Source: WHSW01 sp963846165 | GTDB taxonomy: Bacteria; Actinomycetota; Thermoleophilia; Solirubrobacterales; 70-9 | DNA length: 64,000 nt | NCBI GenBank assembly: GCA_963846165.1 | Contig: CAWJUU010000007.1 | Coordinates: 372,001 to 436,000, forward strand | Reading direction: 5' to 3' | Shown: positions 56,158 to 64,000 of the stretch, in pieces | Layout: each line of letters begins with the position of its first letter | Position numbering within the stretch: the stretch's first letter is position 1 | Position numbers and translations under genes: made by a program | Notes under the pieces: generated by a model | The model's input: only the letters and a program-made list of their open reading frames with translations | The model's database searches: none | What the model was told of the DNA's origin: nothing

Positions 56158-57318
56158 ATGCGCGTAGGGATCGTGACCAAGTGGTTCGCGAGCGGCCAGG
56201 CGGTCGTCTCGCGCTACATCCGCTCGGCGCTGGACGAGCTCGGTCACGAGACCTTCGTCCTCGCCAGGCCCGGCAAGGGCCCGCGGGCCCAGCAGGAGCG
56301 GGTCGCAGACCCGGTCTGGGAGCAGCCCGGCGTGACCCATGCGAGCGCGGCCGACGTCCCCGCGACCGAGTACGAGCGCTGGGCAACCGAGAACGCGCTC
56401 GACGTCGTCCTCTGCGACCAGAACGACCAGTTCGCCGAGATCGCCGGCCTGCGCAGGCGCGGTGTGCGGACGATCGGCCGCTTCGTCTGGGAGCACTTCG
56501 CACCCGAGCACGCCGAGCCGGCGAGCGCGGCCTACGAGGTGATCTATTCGTTCACCCGCGCCGAGCAGGAGCGCTACCGGGGCTTGGGGATCGAGAGTCC
56601 GCTGTTGGTTTGGGGGTGCCACCCTGAGCTCCTGGAGGTGGCCGAGCAAGCAGCAAGCAGCAAGCAGCAGCGAGACGAGGTCCGGTTCTACGTACCGGGC
56701 TCGTTCATGGGCAAGCGGAAGCCGTTTGCGGAGATCGTCGAGGCGTTCACCCGCGCTCGAGGCGAGCGCCTGCGGCTGCTGGTCCGCGGCCAGGTCGATC
56801 GCAAGGGCGCCAAGCTCGAGCAGGCCGCCGGCGGCGACGAGCGCGTGGTGATCGAGCTCGAGGACAGGCCGACCGACGAGCACCTGTACCAGTTCGCAAG
56901 CTGCGACGTCTGCCTCTCGCCTTCGCGCTGGGAGGGGCTCGGCCTGCCGCTGTACGAGGCGGTCGCGTTCGGGATGCCGTCGATCACCAACGACTCGCCG
57001 CCGATGAACGAGATCGTGATCGACGGCGTCAACGGGATCTGCGTCGATTCGGTGCCTTGGGGCGAGGCCGGCTCGGGCATCCCCGCCTTCGATCCCGACT
57101 TCGACCAGCTCACGGCGGCGATCGAGCGGCTCGGCGACGACGCCGAGCGCGAGCGGCTCGCTCGCGGGGCGATCGAGCTGCGCGAGGGCGAGCGCAGCTG
57201 GCGGCGCACGGTCGAAGGGCTCGCGTCTCTGCTAGACCCGGCCGCCCCCGGACGAATCCCGGCTGCGCCGGGATCACCGGTCGCTGACGCTCCCTCGGAG
57301 GAGGCGGCCGGGTCGTGA
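56158..57318 (+). CDS. GT4-family glycosyltransferase (with in-frame palindromic repeat in its tail)
   Basis: A 386-residue GT-B enzyme. It begins RVGIVTKWFASGQAVVSRYI, and shares RTIGRFVWEHFAPEHAEP, FTRAEQERY and VWGCHPELL with its neighbour. The retaining motif E-x7-E is in SRWEGLGLPLYEAVAFGMPS, followed by ITNDSPPMNE. The C terminus (about residues 360-386) is coded by a palindromic repeat and reads DPAAPGRIPAAPGSPVADAP. The stop overlaps the next GTG. Acceptor unknown; the setting with sulfotransferases suggests a sulfated glycan. Confidence 0.9.
   Translation: MRVGIVTKWFASGQAVVSRYIRSALDELGHETFVLARPGKGPRAQQERVADPVWEQPGVTHASAADVPATEYERWATENALDVVLCDQNDQFAEIAGLRRRGVRTIGRFVWEHFAPEHAEPASAAYEVIYSFTRAEQERYRGLGIESPLLVWGCHPELLEVAEQAASSKQQRDEVRFYVPGSFMGKRKPFAEIVEAFTRARGERLRLLVRGQVDRKGAKLEQAAGGDERVVIELEDRPTDEHLYQFASCDVCLSPSRWEGLGLPLYEAVAFGMPSITNDSPPMNEIVIDGVNGICVDSVPWGEAGSGIPAFDPDFDQLTAAIERLGDDAERERLARGAIELREGERSWRRTVEGLASLLDPAAPGRIPAAPGSPVADAPSEEAAGS
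57235..57297 (+). repeat. In-frame palindromic repeat, copy 1
   Basis: A 63-nt unit inside the 3' end of the glycosyltransferase gene. It contains GACCCGGCCGCCCCCG, the palindrome ATCCCGG (57256-57262) with CCGGGAT (57268-57274), then CACCGG and GCTCCCTCG. A similar 69-nt unit is at 57825-57893. The reading frame stays open through it. Confidence 0.65.
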
Positions 57319-58478
57319 GGGTGGGTGTCGTGACGAAGTGGTTCAATCGCGGCCAGCCGGTGGTCGGCCGCCAGACCCGGTCGGCACTCGACGAGCTCGG
57401 CCATCAGACCTTCGTGCTCGCGCGGCCGAAGAAGGAGCGTGGCCCGCGACCGGGGGCACTCGACCGCGACGACGTCTGGGATCAGCCAGGTGTCACCGAG
57501 GCCTCCGCCTACGACATCCCCGCGGCCGAGTACGAGCGCTGGGTCACGGACAACGGGATCGAGGCGATCTTCTGCGACCAGAACTACCAGTTCGCCGAGC
57601 TGGCGGAGCTTCGGCGCCGCGGCGTCCGCACGATCGGCCGCTTCGTCTGGGAGCACTTCACCGACGAGCACGTCCCCGGTGCCCGCCAGGGATTCGACCT
57701 CGTCTTCTCGCTCACCCGGGCCGAGCAGGAGCGCTACGCGGGCATGGGCCTCGAGTCGCCGTACGTACAGTGGGGATGCCACCCCGAGTTGCTGGCCGTG
57801 GCTCGCGACGCGCGTGCTTCGGCTGACCCGGCCGCCCCCGAAGGCGAAGCAATCCGGGCTTCGCCCGGATCACCGGGAGCTGGCGCTCCCTCGACGGGCG
57901 GAACGGTGGTCTTCGTCTTCCCCGGGGGGTTTCTGGGGCATCGCAAGCCGGTCGAGCCGGTGCTCGAGGCGTTCGAGGCGACGACCGACGAGCGCCTGCG
58001 GCTGGTGGTCAAGGCGCAGGTCGAGCGCAGGCAGGTCCAGGCGGCCGCCGACGCTGCCGAGCGTGATCCGCGGATCACGCTGCGGCTCGCCGACCAGCCG
58101 ACCGCCGAGCACCTGCGCGAGGTCGCGAGCTGCGACGTCTGCCTCTCGCCCGCGCGCTGGGAGGGGCTCGGGCTGCCGCTGTACGAGGCGATCGCGTTCG
58201 GGATGCCGGCGATCACCAACGACGCCCCGCCGATGAACGAGGCGATCCACGACGGCGTCAACGGCATTCTCATCGCCTCGCACCCCAATGGCAGCGCCAA
58301 GTCGGGCATCCCGGCGCTCGATCCGGAGATCGGCGCGCTGACCGCGGCGATCGAGCGCCTCGCCGACGACGGCGTCCGCGCCGAGCTCGCCGCCGGCGCC
58401 GTGCGCGTGCGCGAGACCGAGCGCCGATGGGAGGACACGGTCCAGGGTTTCGGGGAACTGCTCGAACGGGTAGCTTGA
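57315..58478 (+). CDS. GT4-family glycosyltransferase (with in-frame palindromic insertion)
   Basis: A 387-residue GT-B enzyme, start GTG 57315 overlapping the preceding stop (GTGA). It begins RVGVVTKWFNRGQPVVGRQT and has the same core as its neighbours, including RTIGRFVWEHFTDEHVPGAR, WGCHPELL, and the E-x7-E motif in ARWEGLGLPLYEAIAFGMPA. At residues 171-193 an insertion reads DPAAPEGEAIRASPGSPGAG, coded by the palindromic repeat and lying between the two GT-B domains, where it would form a flexible linker. It is followed by a sulfotransferase gene 8 nt later. Confidence 0.9.
   Translation: MRVGVVTKWFNRGQPVVGRQTRSALDELGHQTFVLARPKKERGPRPGALDRDDVWDQPGVTEASAYDIPAAEYERWVTDNGIEAIFCDQNYQFAELAELRRRGVRTIGRFVWEHFTDEHVPGARQGFDLVFSLTRAEQERYAGMGLESPYVQWGCHPELLAVARDARASADPAAPEGEAIRASPGSPGAGAPSTGGTVVFVFPGGFLGHRKPVEPVLEAFEATTDERLRLVVKAQVERRQVQAAADAAERDPRITLRLADQPTAEHLREVASCDVCLSPARWEGLGLPLYEAIAFGMPAITNDAPPMNEAIHDGVNGILIASHPNGSAKSGIPALDPEIGALTAAIERLADDGVRAELAAGAVRVRETERRWEDTVQGFGELLERVA
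57825..57893 (+). repeat. In-frame palindromic repeat, copy 2
   Basis: A 69-nt relative of the unit at 57235-57297, with palindrome ATCCGGGC (57852-57859) and GCCCGGAT (57863-57870), the same CACCGG and GCTCCCTCG endings, and preserved reading frame. Its core GGGCTTCGCCC is the reverse complement of a hairpin at 49879-49889. Confidence 0.65.
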
Positions 58479-58486
58479 ACGGCCTC

Positions 58487-59485
58487 ATGAGCCTTTTTGA
58501 CCAGATCGGTCGATATCGCCAGCGGGCCGGGATCGTGCTCGCCGGGCGGCGGCTGCGCGGCCGCACCGCGGAGCCGGAGCCGGCGCCGTTCGTCTGCGGC
58601 GTCACCCGCTCGGGAACGACGCTGGTCCGGCTGATGCTCGACGCACACCCCGAGCTCGCGATTCCCGGCGAGACGCACTGGGTGCCGAAGCTGATCAAGG
58701 CGTTCGAGCGCTCGAAGCAGAGCGGCGAGGACGCCGCGAACCTGGTCATCGACCACAAGCGCTGGGGCGACTTCCATCTCGACGCGGCCGACCTGCGAGC
58801 GAAGATCGAGGCCCTCGACCCGCTGACCGCCGCCGACGCGATCAGGACCTTCTACCTGACCTATGCCGAGCGCGAGGGCAAGCGCCGCTACGGCGACAAG
58901 ACCCCGGGCTACGTCCAGGAGATGCGCAGGATCCAGCGCGTGCTTCCCGAGGCGCGGTTCGTCCACATCATCCGCGACGGCCGCGACGTCTCGCTCTCGC
59001 ACCTGCGCATGAACTGGGGGCCTGAGACCTACGCCGAATCGGCACGGCTGTGGCGCAACCGGATCCGCAAGGCGCGCAAGATGGCGCCCTCGATTGACCA
59101 TTACCTGGAGATCCGTTTCGAGGACCTGGTCGCCGACACCGAGGGGGTGCTGCGCCGCGTCTGTGACTTCATCGAGCTCGACTTCGACCCGGTGATGCTC
59201 GAATACCACGAGCGTGCCGAGGGGCGCTTGGCCGAGAAGGCCCGCGAACTGCCGCGAAAGAACCGCCCGCCGCAATCCGCCGAGGCCCGCCTCGACAGCC
59301 ACAAGCTCGCCAAGGAGCCGCCGCGCTCGGACCGCGTCGGGATGTGGCGCGAGCGGATGACGGCCGAGGAGGTCGCCTCCTACGAGGCGGTCGCCGGCGA
59401 CATGCTCGTCACCCTCGGCTACGAGCTCGGCAGCGAGGCCGGCGAACAGCGGGCACGCGAGAAGGCCGCGGTCGCCCCAGCCTAG
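58487..59485 (+). CDS. Sulfotransferase family protein (fifth)
   Basis: A 332-residue protein from ATG 58487. The 5'-phosphosulfate loop is CGVTRSGTTLVRLMLDAHPE, followed by GETHWVPKLIKAFE, RYGDKTPGYVQEMRRIQRVL and the 3'-phosphate region RFVHIIRDGRDVSLSHLRM. LEIRFEDLVADTEGVLRRVC and YHERAEGRLAEKARELPRK are shared with the third and fourth members. The frame is intact through the whole gene, in contrast to the other four. It closes the glycosyltransferase/sulfotransferase island and is followed by a small VOC-family gene. Confidence 0.9.
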   Translation: MSLFDQIGRYRQRAGIVLAGRRLRGRTAEPEPAPFVCGVTRSGTTLVRLMLDAHPELAIPGETHWVPKLIKAFERSKQSGEDAANLVIDHKRWGDFHLDAADLRAKIEALDPLTAADAIRTFYLTYAEREGKRRYGDKTPGYVQEMRRIQRVLPEARFVHIIRDGRDVSLSHLRMNWGPETYAESARLWRNRIRKARKMAPSIDHYLEIRFEDLVADTEGVLRRVCDFIELDFDPVMLEYHERAEGRLAEKARELPRKNRPPQSAEARLDSHKLAKEPPRSDRVGMWRERMTAEEVASYEAVAGDMLVTLGYELGSEAGEQRAREKAAVAPA

Positions 59486-59489
59486 ATCG

Positions 59490-59918
59490 GTGATCGGGGA
59501 GCTCGACTTCCTCTACATGCCCAGCCGCGACGTCGCTCGGGACCTGGGCCTCTACGTCGAGGTGCTCGGCGCCGAGCTGGTGTTCGCGATCGAGGCGTTC
59601 GGCGCCCGCGTTGCCGAGGTCGATCTCGGGGCCGGCCCGCCGAGGCTGCTGCTGGCCGATCACCTCGCCACCGAGGCACCGGTGCTCGTCCACCGAGTCA
59701 CCGACCTCGAGGCGACGCTGGCCGAATTGGAGGGTCGCGGATGGAGCGCCGAGGCGCGCTTCGGGATCCCGCACGGCCCCTGCGCCAGCTTCCGGACCCC
59801 GGGCGGGCAGAGGCTGGCGCTCTACGAGCTCACCCGGCCGGGCGTCGACGAGCGCTTCGCCGGCCGGCGCGACTTCGAGCCGCAGCCGCTCCGCGGAACC
59901 GTAACCGACGACGGGTGA
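59490..59918 (+). CDS. VOC/glyoxalase-fold protein
   Basis: A 142-residue protein from GTG 59490, 5 nt after the sulfotransferase stop. The vicinal-oxygen-chelate fold is suggested by LDFLYMPSRDVARDLGLYVE, an EVDLGAGPPRLLLADHL strand set, VTDLEATLAELEGRG, and PHGPCASFRTPGGQRLALYE with a conserved-type Glu. Metal ligands cannot be confirmed. Such proteins are isomerases, dioxygenases or binding proteins; no substrate can be assigned. Confidence 0.8.
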   Translation: MIGELDFLYMPSRDVARDLGLYVEVLGAELVFAIEAFGARVAEVDLGAGPPRLLLADHLATEAPVLVHRVTDLEATLAELEGRGWSAEARFGIPHGPCASFRTPGGQRLALYELTRPGVDERFAGRRDFEPQPLRGTVTDDG

Positions 59919-59955
59919 GAAACGACGAGCCAGCCACCGTTTCCGGCGTCGCGGC

Positions 59956-61140
59956 TCAGACGCCGAAGCGGGCGAGGTGTAGGCCGGTGGTGGCGGAGAT
60001 CTCGACCTGCTGGGAGCGCTTCACCTTCTGGTCTGTGAGCAGCGGCTTGGCCGAGCCGACGAGGTTGAGGTAAAGCGTTGCGGGCAGACCGGTGGTCTCG
60101 TCGACGGCGTCCTTGGTGACCCGGATCGCGCCCGCCTTCTGGACCGTGCACGGGGTCGAGTAGCCACTCGGGCCCTGGGTGCAGTTGACGCCGTTGGCCT
60201 CGGTGGCGTCGCCGCGGAGCTGGACCGAGCTCCGGGCGAGCCCGGTCGGATCGGTCGAGGTCGTGTCCTCGGCGACAATCACCCGCGAGGAGATAAAGGT
60301 GTTGAACGGGAGCTGGTCGATCGTCGCCACGTAGCCGCCCTCGAAGGCGAGCACCTCGCCCTTGAGCGGCGAAGGGACCGGGATCGAGTGGATCACGCGG
60401 CGCTTTTCCTTCTTGCCCTCGGTCAACGGCAGCGAGGTGCTGACAAGCTCGCCACTCGTCTGCTCGGTCGGGGCCGGAACGTCGCTGCCGGCTTGGACCA
60501 CGTTCAGGCGGCCCTTGTCCTGCTTCACCCCGCCGTCAGGAAGGTCGGCGCCGAGCACCACCCGGTTGCCGCGTTGGGCGTTGTGATTCGACGCCCCGAG
60601 GACCATGTTCACGTAACAGGCGTTCGCGGGGCAGGGCAACGCCGCCAGGTCGAGCACCGGCGTTTCGACGTTGGGGAAGGCGAGCGTGCAGTGGTGGTTG
60701 CGGTTCGGCCGCCGCTGCTTGCACAGCGCCTGCTTGGACTCCGAGAGCAGGATCGAGGCGCCGGTCGCCTCCGGGGTCGCCGAGAGCACGATCCGGGCTG
60801 CGATCGTGGGGTTGAACTCGTAGCGACGCCCGACGCAGCGTGGCCCCCTGGCGACGCAGGTGGTCGAGACCTGGACCTCGCCGGAGACCCGGATCCGGTC
60901 GCCGACCTCGATTCGCTTGAGCTGCTCGGGCCCAAGCGACATCACGACCCGATCCTTCGCCCCGGCGGCGGTCGCGATCGGGACGCTCTTGACCAGCTCC
61001 GAGTCGTTGCCGGTGGTCGCCAGCTCGGCCTTGGGTGGATCCCCGTCGAGCACGCCGGCGGCGGCGCCCGCCGGGAGGGCGAGCGCGGCGAGCGTGCTCA
61101 GGCTGAGCGCAGCGTGGCGCATGAGGATCGAACTACCCAT
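59956..61140 (-). CDS. Secreted protein of unknown function
   Basis: A 394-residue exported protein, ATG 61140 (ATG 61122 also possible). The signal peptide is ILMRHAALSLSTLAALALPA followed by GAAAG. The mature chain is beta-rich with repeated similar blocks: DRIRVSGEVQVSTTCVARG, YEFNPTIAARIVLSATPEA, CTLAFPNVETPVLDLAALPC, and a second half beginning RRVIHSIPVPSPLKGEVLAF. Several Cys pairs point to disulfides. It resembles two duplicated carbohydrate-binding-like sandwiches, but no family is recognised. It diverges from purL with 89 nt between the starts. Confidence 0.72.
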   Translation of the reverse strand: MGSSILMRHAALSLSTLAALALPAGAAAGVLDGDPPKAELATTGNDSELVKSVPIATAAGAKDRVVMSLGPEQLKRIEVGDRIRVSGEVQVSTTCVARGPRCVGRRYEFNPTIAARIVLSATPEATGASILLSESKQALCKQRRPNRNHHCTLAFPNVETPVLDLAALPCPANACYVNMVLGASNHNAQRGNRVVLGADLPDGGVKQDKGRLNVVQAGSDVPAPTEQTSGELVSTSLPLTEGKKEKRRVIHSIPVPSPLKGEVLAFEGGYVATIDQLPFNTFISSRVIVAEDTTSTDPTGLARSSVQLRGDATEANGVNCTQGPSGYSTPCTVQKAGAIRVTKDAVDETTGLPATLYLNLVGSAKPLLTDQKVKRSQQVEISATTGLHLARFGV

Positions 61141-61229
61141 CTCCCGGATCACAACACGGCCGACCGGCGCAAGCAGCGGTCCTGCCGCCACGCGAAAGAC
61201 GACATGCATACGCGCGATACTCCGCGCCG

Positions 61230-63434
61230 GTGACGGTTTCGGAGGCAAAGCACCGCGAGCTGGGGCTCAGCGACGCCGAGTACGAGCTGATCGTCGAGAA
61301 GCTTCGGCGCGAGCCCAACGGGGTCGAGCTGGCGATGTTCAGCCTGCTGTGGTCCGAGCACTGCGCCTACAAGCACTCGCGCAAGCTGCTTCGCCGGCTG
61401 CCCACCGAGGGCGAGCGGGTGCTGATGGGGCCGGGTGAGAACGCCGGCGCAGTCTCGATCGGGGACGGGTGGGCGGTCGCCTTCAAGGTCGAGTCGCACA
61501 ACCACCCGAGCGCGGTCGAGCCTTTCCAGGGAGCGGCAACGGGCGTCGGCGGGATCCTGCGCGACGTGTTCGCGCTCGGCGCGCGGCCGATCGCGGTGCT
61601 CGACTCGCTGCGCTTCGGGGAGCTCGAATCGCAGCGCTCGCGTTACCTCTTCGACCACGTGGTTGCGGGGATCGGCCACTACGGCAACTCGATCGGCGTA
61701 CCGACCGTGGGTGGCGAGGTCTACTTCGAGGCCCCCTACGAGCACAACTGCCTCGTCAACGCGATGTGCGTCGGGCTCGCCAGGGCCGATGAGATGGTGC
61801 GCGCGGCGGCCGCCGGAGAGGGCAACGCGGTCGTCTTGATGGGCGCATCCACCGGCCGCGACGGGATCGGCGGCGCCTCGGTGCTCGCCTCGGCGGAGCT
61901 CGCCGAAGGGGACGATTCGAAACGCCCGAGCGTCCAGATCGGCGACCCGTTCGAGGAGGCGAAGCTGCTCGAGTGCTGCCTCGAGCTGCTCGGGCGCGGG
62001 CTGCTCGTCTCGCTCCAGGATCTGGGCGCGGCGGGGCTCACCTCCTCGGCGGGCGAGATGGCCTCGGCGGGCGGGGTCGGGATCGACATCGATGTGTCGC
62101 GGGTGCCGCTGCGCGAGGCCGACATGGAGCCGTTCGAGATCATGATCTCCGAGTCCCAGGAGCGGATGCTGGCGGTGGTCGAGCCGGCGAAGGTGGATGC
62201 GGTGATCGCGCTCTGCGAGCGCTGGGAGACCGGCGCCGCGGTGGTCGGCGAGGTCACCGCGAGCGGCCGATTCCGGGTCCTCGCCGGCGGCGAGGTGGTC
62301 GGCGAGATGCCCGTCGCGGCGCTCGTCGACGAGTGCCCCCTGTACGACCTCGAGCCAGCCGAGCCCAAGAGCTGGATCTACGGCAACGAGAACACGACGA
62401 GCGCCCGCGAAGCCGACGAAGTCCTACTGGAGCTCCTCGGGTCGCCGAGTGTCGCGAGCAAGCGCTGGGCCTTTGAGCAGTACGACTCCGTGGTCCTTTC
62501 CCACACCGTGCGGCGCCCGGAGAGCGCCGACGCCGCCGTGCTCCACCTGCACGAGGCCGGCGCGACGATCGCGGTCGCGATCGACGGCAATGGCCGCCGC
62601 GTCGCCTGCGACCCGTACGCGGGCACGGTCGAGGCGGTGCTCGAAGGCGCCCAGAACCTCGCCTGCGCGGGCGCCGCGCCGCTCGGGCTCACCAACTGCC
62701 TCAACTTCGGCAACCCGGAGCGGCCGGCGGTCGCCTGGCAGCTCGACCGCTCGACCCAGGGCCTGGCCGACGCTTGCGAGGCGCTCGGCGTGCCGGTCGT
62801 CGGCGGAAATGTCTCGCTCTACAACGAGACCGAGGACGGCCCGATCTACCCGACGCCGGTGGTCGGCATGGTCGGCGAGCTCCCCGATCCGCAGCGTGCC
62901 GGTGGCCTGGCGCTGCGCGGCGGAGACGCGATCGCGCTCTGCGGCCCCTTCTCGCCCTCGATCTCCGGCTCCGAGCTGGCGAAGCTCCGCGGCGAGCTCG
63001 GACCCGGGCTGCCCTCCCTTCCGATCGCTCAAGTGAGCGCCGCGATCGAGCTCGTCCGCGACGCGGTTCGCGGCGGCCGGGTGACCGGCGCCCACGACAT
63101 CAGCGACGGCGGCCTCGCCAGTGCGCTGGCCGAGATGGCGATCGCCGGCGGGGTCGGGCTCGAGGTCGACCTCGACCAGCTGATCGAAAGCCGCGGCTGC
63201 TCGGGCGAGACTTGCCTCTTCGGCGAAGGTCCGGGCGGGTTCGTGCTCACCGGCGACCGGGTCGAGCTCGAGGCACTGGCGGCCGGCAACGTCGACATGA
63301 TCACCGTCGGGGCAGCGGGCGGCGAGAGGATCACGATCTCAGCCGCGGAGGCCGAGCTCGACGTCCTGCTCACCGACGCCGAGCGCGCCTGGCATTCGCT
63401 CGGCGAGCGGATGGCCGCCGAGGCCCATACGTAG
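61230..63434 (+). CDS. purL: Phosphoribosylformylglycinamidine synthase subunit PurL (small type)
   Basis: A 734-residue synthetase from GTG 61230. It is the short PurL that requires PurS and PurQ. Typical segments are FSLLWSEHCAYKHSRKLLR, VAFKVESHNHPSAVEPFQGA, GVGGILRDVFALGARPIAVL, GNSIGVPTVGGEVYF, and in the second half LTNCLNFGNPERP, VPVVGGNVSLYNET and TGAHDISDGGLASALAEMA. The frame is intact. It is separated from purS and purQ by the sulfotransferase/glycosyltransferase island, whereas the three genes are usually adjacent. Confidence 0.95.
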   Translation: MTVSEAKHRELGLSDAEYELIVEKLRREPNGVELAMFSLLWSEHCAYKHSRKLLRRLPTEGERVLMGPGENAGAVSIGDGWAVAFKVESHNHPSAVEPFQGAATGVGGILRDVFALGARPIAVLDSLRFGELESQRSRYLFDHVVAGIGHYGNSIGVPTVGGEVYFEAPYEHNCLVNAMCVGLARADEMVRAAAAGEGNAVVLMGASTGRDGIGGASVLASAELAEGDDSKRPSVQIGDPFEEAKLLECCLELLGRGLLVSLQDLGAAGLTSSAGEMASAGGVGIDIDVSRVPLREADMEPFEIMISESQERMLAVVEPAKVDAVIALCERWETGAAVVGEVTASGRFRVLAGGEVVGEMPVAALVDECPLYDLEPAEPKSWIYGNENTTSAREADEVLLELLGSPSVASKRWAFEQYDSVVLSHTVRRPESADAAVLHLHEAGATIAVAIDGNGRRVACDPYAGTVEAVLEGAQNLACAGAAPLGLTNCLNFGNPERPAVAWQLDRSTQGLADACEALGVPVVGGNVSLYNETEDGPIYPTPVVGMVGELPDPQRAGGLALRGGDAIALCGPFSPSISGSELAKLRGELGPGLPSLPIAQVSAAIELVRDAVRGGRVTGAHDISDGGLASALAEMAIAGGVGLEVDLDQLIESRGCSGETCLFGEGPGGFVLTGDRVELEALAAGNVDMITVGAAGGERITISAAEAELDVLLTDAERAWHSLGERMAAEAHT

Positions 63435-63504
63435 TCCGAACACCACCCACGAGCCGGCACGATTCGCGCGCATTCAGCACCCACCTGAGGTCCACCCTTG
63501 TCAC

Positions 63505-63822
63505 ATGGAGCGCACCGCCTGGACCGACGAGCGCCTCGACGACTTCTCGCGGAGGATGGACGCGGGATTCGAACGAGTAATCGCCGACCTCCGCGAGCTC
63601 CGAGCAGACGTCAGTGGAGTGCGGGCTGAGATGCGTGGGGAGATCCGCGGAGCGCGCGCGGAGAGCGGCGGACTGCGCGGGGAAATGCGCCAAGAGATCG
63701 GTGGACTCCGGGGCGAGCTTGGTGGGAAGATCGACACGATGCAGGCAACGCTGCTGCGGGTCGGTGGAGTGATGATCGTCGCCCTGATCGGCGTCATCGC
63801 CGCGGTCCTGGCCCGCGGCTGA
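63505..63822 (+). CDS. Coiled-coil protein with C-terminal membrane anchor
   Basis: A 105-residue protein. Residues 15-75 form a repetitive coiled coil (SGVRAEMRGEIRGARAESGG, RQEIGGLRGELGGKIDTMQA), and residues 83-104 are a hydrophobic anchor (VGGVMIVALIGVIAAVLARG). Similar short proteins with a coiled coil and a tail anchor are widespread in this group of bacteria without known function. The last 29 nt overlap the convergent carotenoid-oxygenase gene. Confidence 0.72.
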   Translation: MERTAWTDERLDDFSRRMDAGFERVIADLRELRADVSGVRAEMRGEIRGARAESGGLRGEMRQEIGGLRGELGGKIDTMQATLLRVGGVMIVALIGVIAAVLARG

Positions 63823-64000
63823 CGCTCACGCCCGCCGGCGCGAACTGACCGTGAAAGCCGAACGGGATGTGGCGCGGGACCGGCGCGCGGGCGAGCTCGT
63901 CGAGGGTCGCAGCGTCGAGGACGAGCAGAAATGACGATTCCGCGTTCGCGTCGAGGACGACCGAGAGCAGCACCCCCGCGTCCTCGGCCTCCGCGCCGGG
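63794..64000 (-). CDS. Carotenoid oxygenase (RPE65-type) family protein, 3' end only
   Basis: The frame is open from the window edge to TGA 63794-63796, giving the last 68 residues. It reads DAGVLLSVVLDANAESSFLL, then VLDAATLDELARAPVPRHIP and FGFHGQFAP. The FGFHGQF histidine is the last of the four Fe(II) ligands of carotenoid cleavage oxygenases, and the surrounding strand is diagnostic. These enzymes split the polyene chain of carotenoids. The end is normally just after FHGQF, so the final dozen residues may be frame noise. The 5' part lies outside the window. Confidence 0.85.
   Translation of the reverse strand, partial: PGAEAEDAGVLLSVVLDANAESSFLLVLDAATLDELARAPVPRHIPFGFHGQFAPAGVSVSRGPGPRR

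Noticed and set aside
53857..56883. A 1008-codon minus-strand open frame
   Set aside because: It lies antisense to the conserved sulfotransferase and glycosyltransferase genes and codes no recognisable domain; long antisense frames are expected at this base composition.

Overview
The window is about 64 kb of very GC-rich DNA with dense short-spaced genes, frequent GTG/TTG starts and 1-8 nt overlaps. Several markers point to Actinobacteria: a dnaK-grpE-dnaJ-hspR operon with a separate clpB, an inositol-phosphate synthase next to a CDP-alcohol phosphatidyltransferase, a mycothiol-type formaldehyde dehydrogenase, and purS/purQ/purL in place of a long PurL. The overall protein flavour suggests class Thermoleophilia (Solirubrobacterales-like). 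That class assignment is inference from the look of the proteins, not a search result. No insertion sequence, prophage, CRISPR array or rRNA operon was seen. Two tRNA genes are present (Val-UAC, Glu-UUC).

Layout. 0-6.5 kb: a partial membrane protein, a small broken gene, a lipid-modification operon (FAD oxidoreductase, DUF1365, cyclopropane-fatty-acid synthase family, alpha/beta hydrolase), a DUF4235 protein and a lipoprotein. 6.5-19.5 kb: tRNA-Val, a formaldehyde/mycothiol dehydrogenase plus metallo-beta-lactamase-fold pair, secreted hydrolases, catalase-like protein, two variant oxidoreductases, lgt, tRNA-Glu, argF, an EEP-family nuclease/phosphatase and a basic coiled-coil protein. 19.5-26.4 kb: a frameshifted RNA m5U methyltransferase, a decayed luciferase-like gene, a glycosyltransferase-PHP fusion coupled to a degenerate uracil-DNA-glycosylase-like protein, and an anti-sigma/sigma pair. 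26.4-31.7 kb: a secreted protein, the ino1/phosphatidyltransferase/PAP2 inositol-lipid set, endonuclease III and a c-type cytochrome. 31.7-42 kb: a large imperfect palindrome, the HspR heat-shock regulon (dnaK operon and clpB) and a broken parallel-beta-helix protein. 42-63.5 kb: purine biosynthesis genes purD, purE, purB, purC, purS, purQ and purL, interleaved with unrelated genes. The window ends in the 3' part of a carotenoid-oxygenase gene.

The most distinctive feature is that the purine genes are split by a family of paralogous sulfotransferases (five) and GT4 glycosyltransferases (two, with a third homologue upstream of purD). Four of the sulfotransferases and two glycosyltransferases sit between purQ and purL, genes that are normally adjacent. 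The glycosyltransferases carry in-frame palindromic repeats. Together they look like a locus for assembling and sulfating a cell-surface glycan or glycolipid; the substrate is unknown.

Sequence quality caveat. At least ten apparent single-base indels interrupt otherwise well conserved genes, including purC and purQ, which the organism should need. This pattern fits residual consensus errors in a draft or metagenome assembly better than biology. Broken genes are typed as pseudogene below when the break is internal to the conserved domain, but several are probably intact in the living cell.
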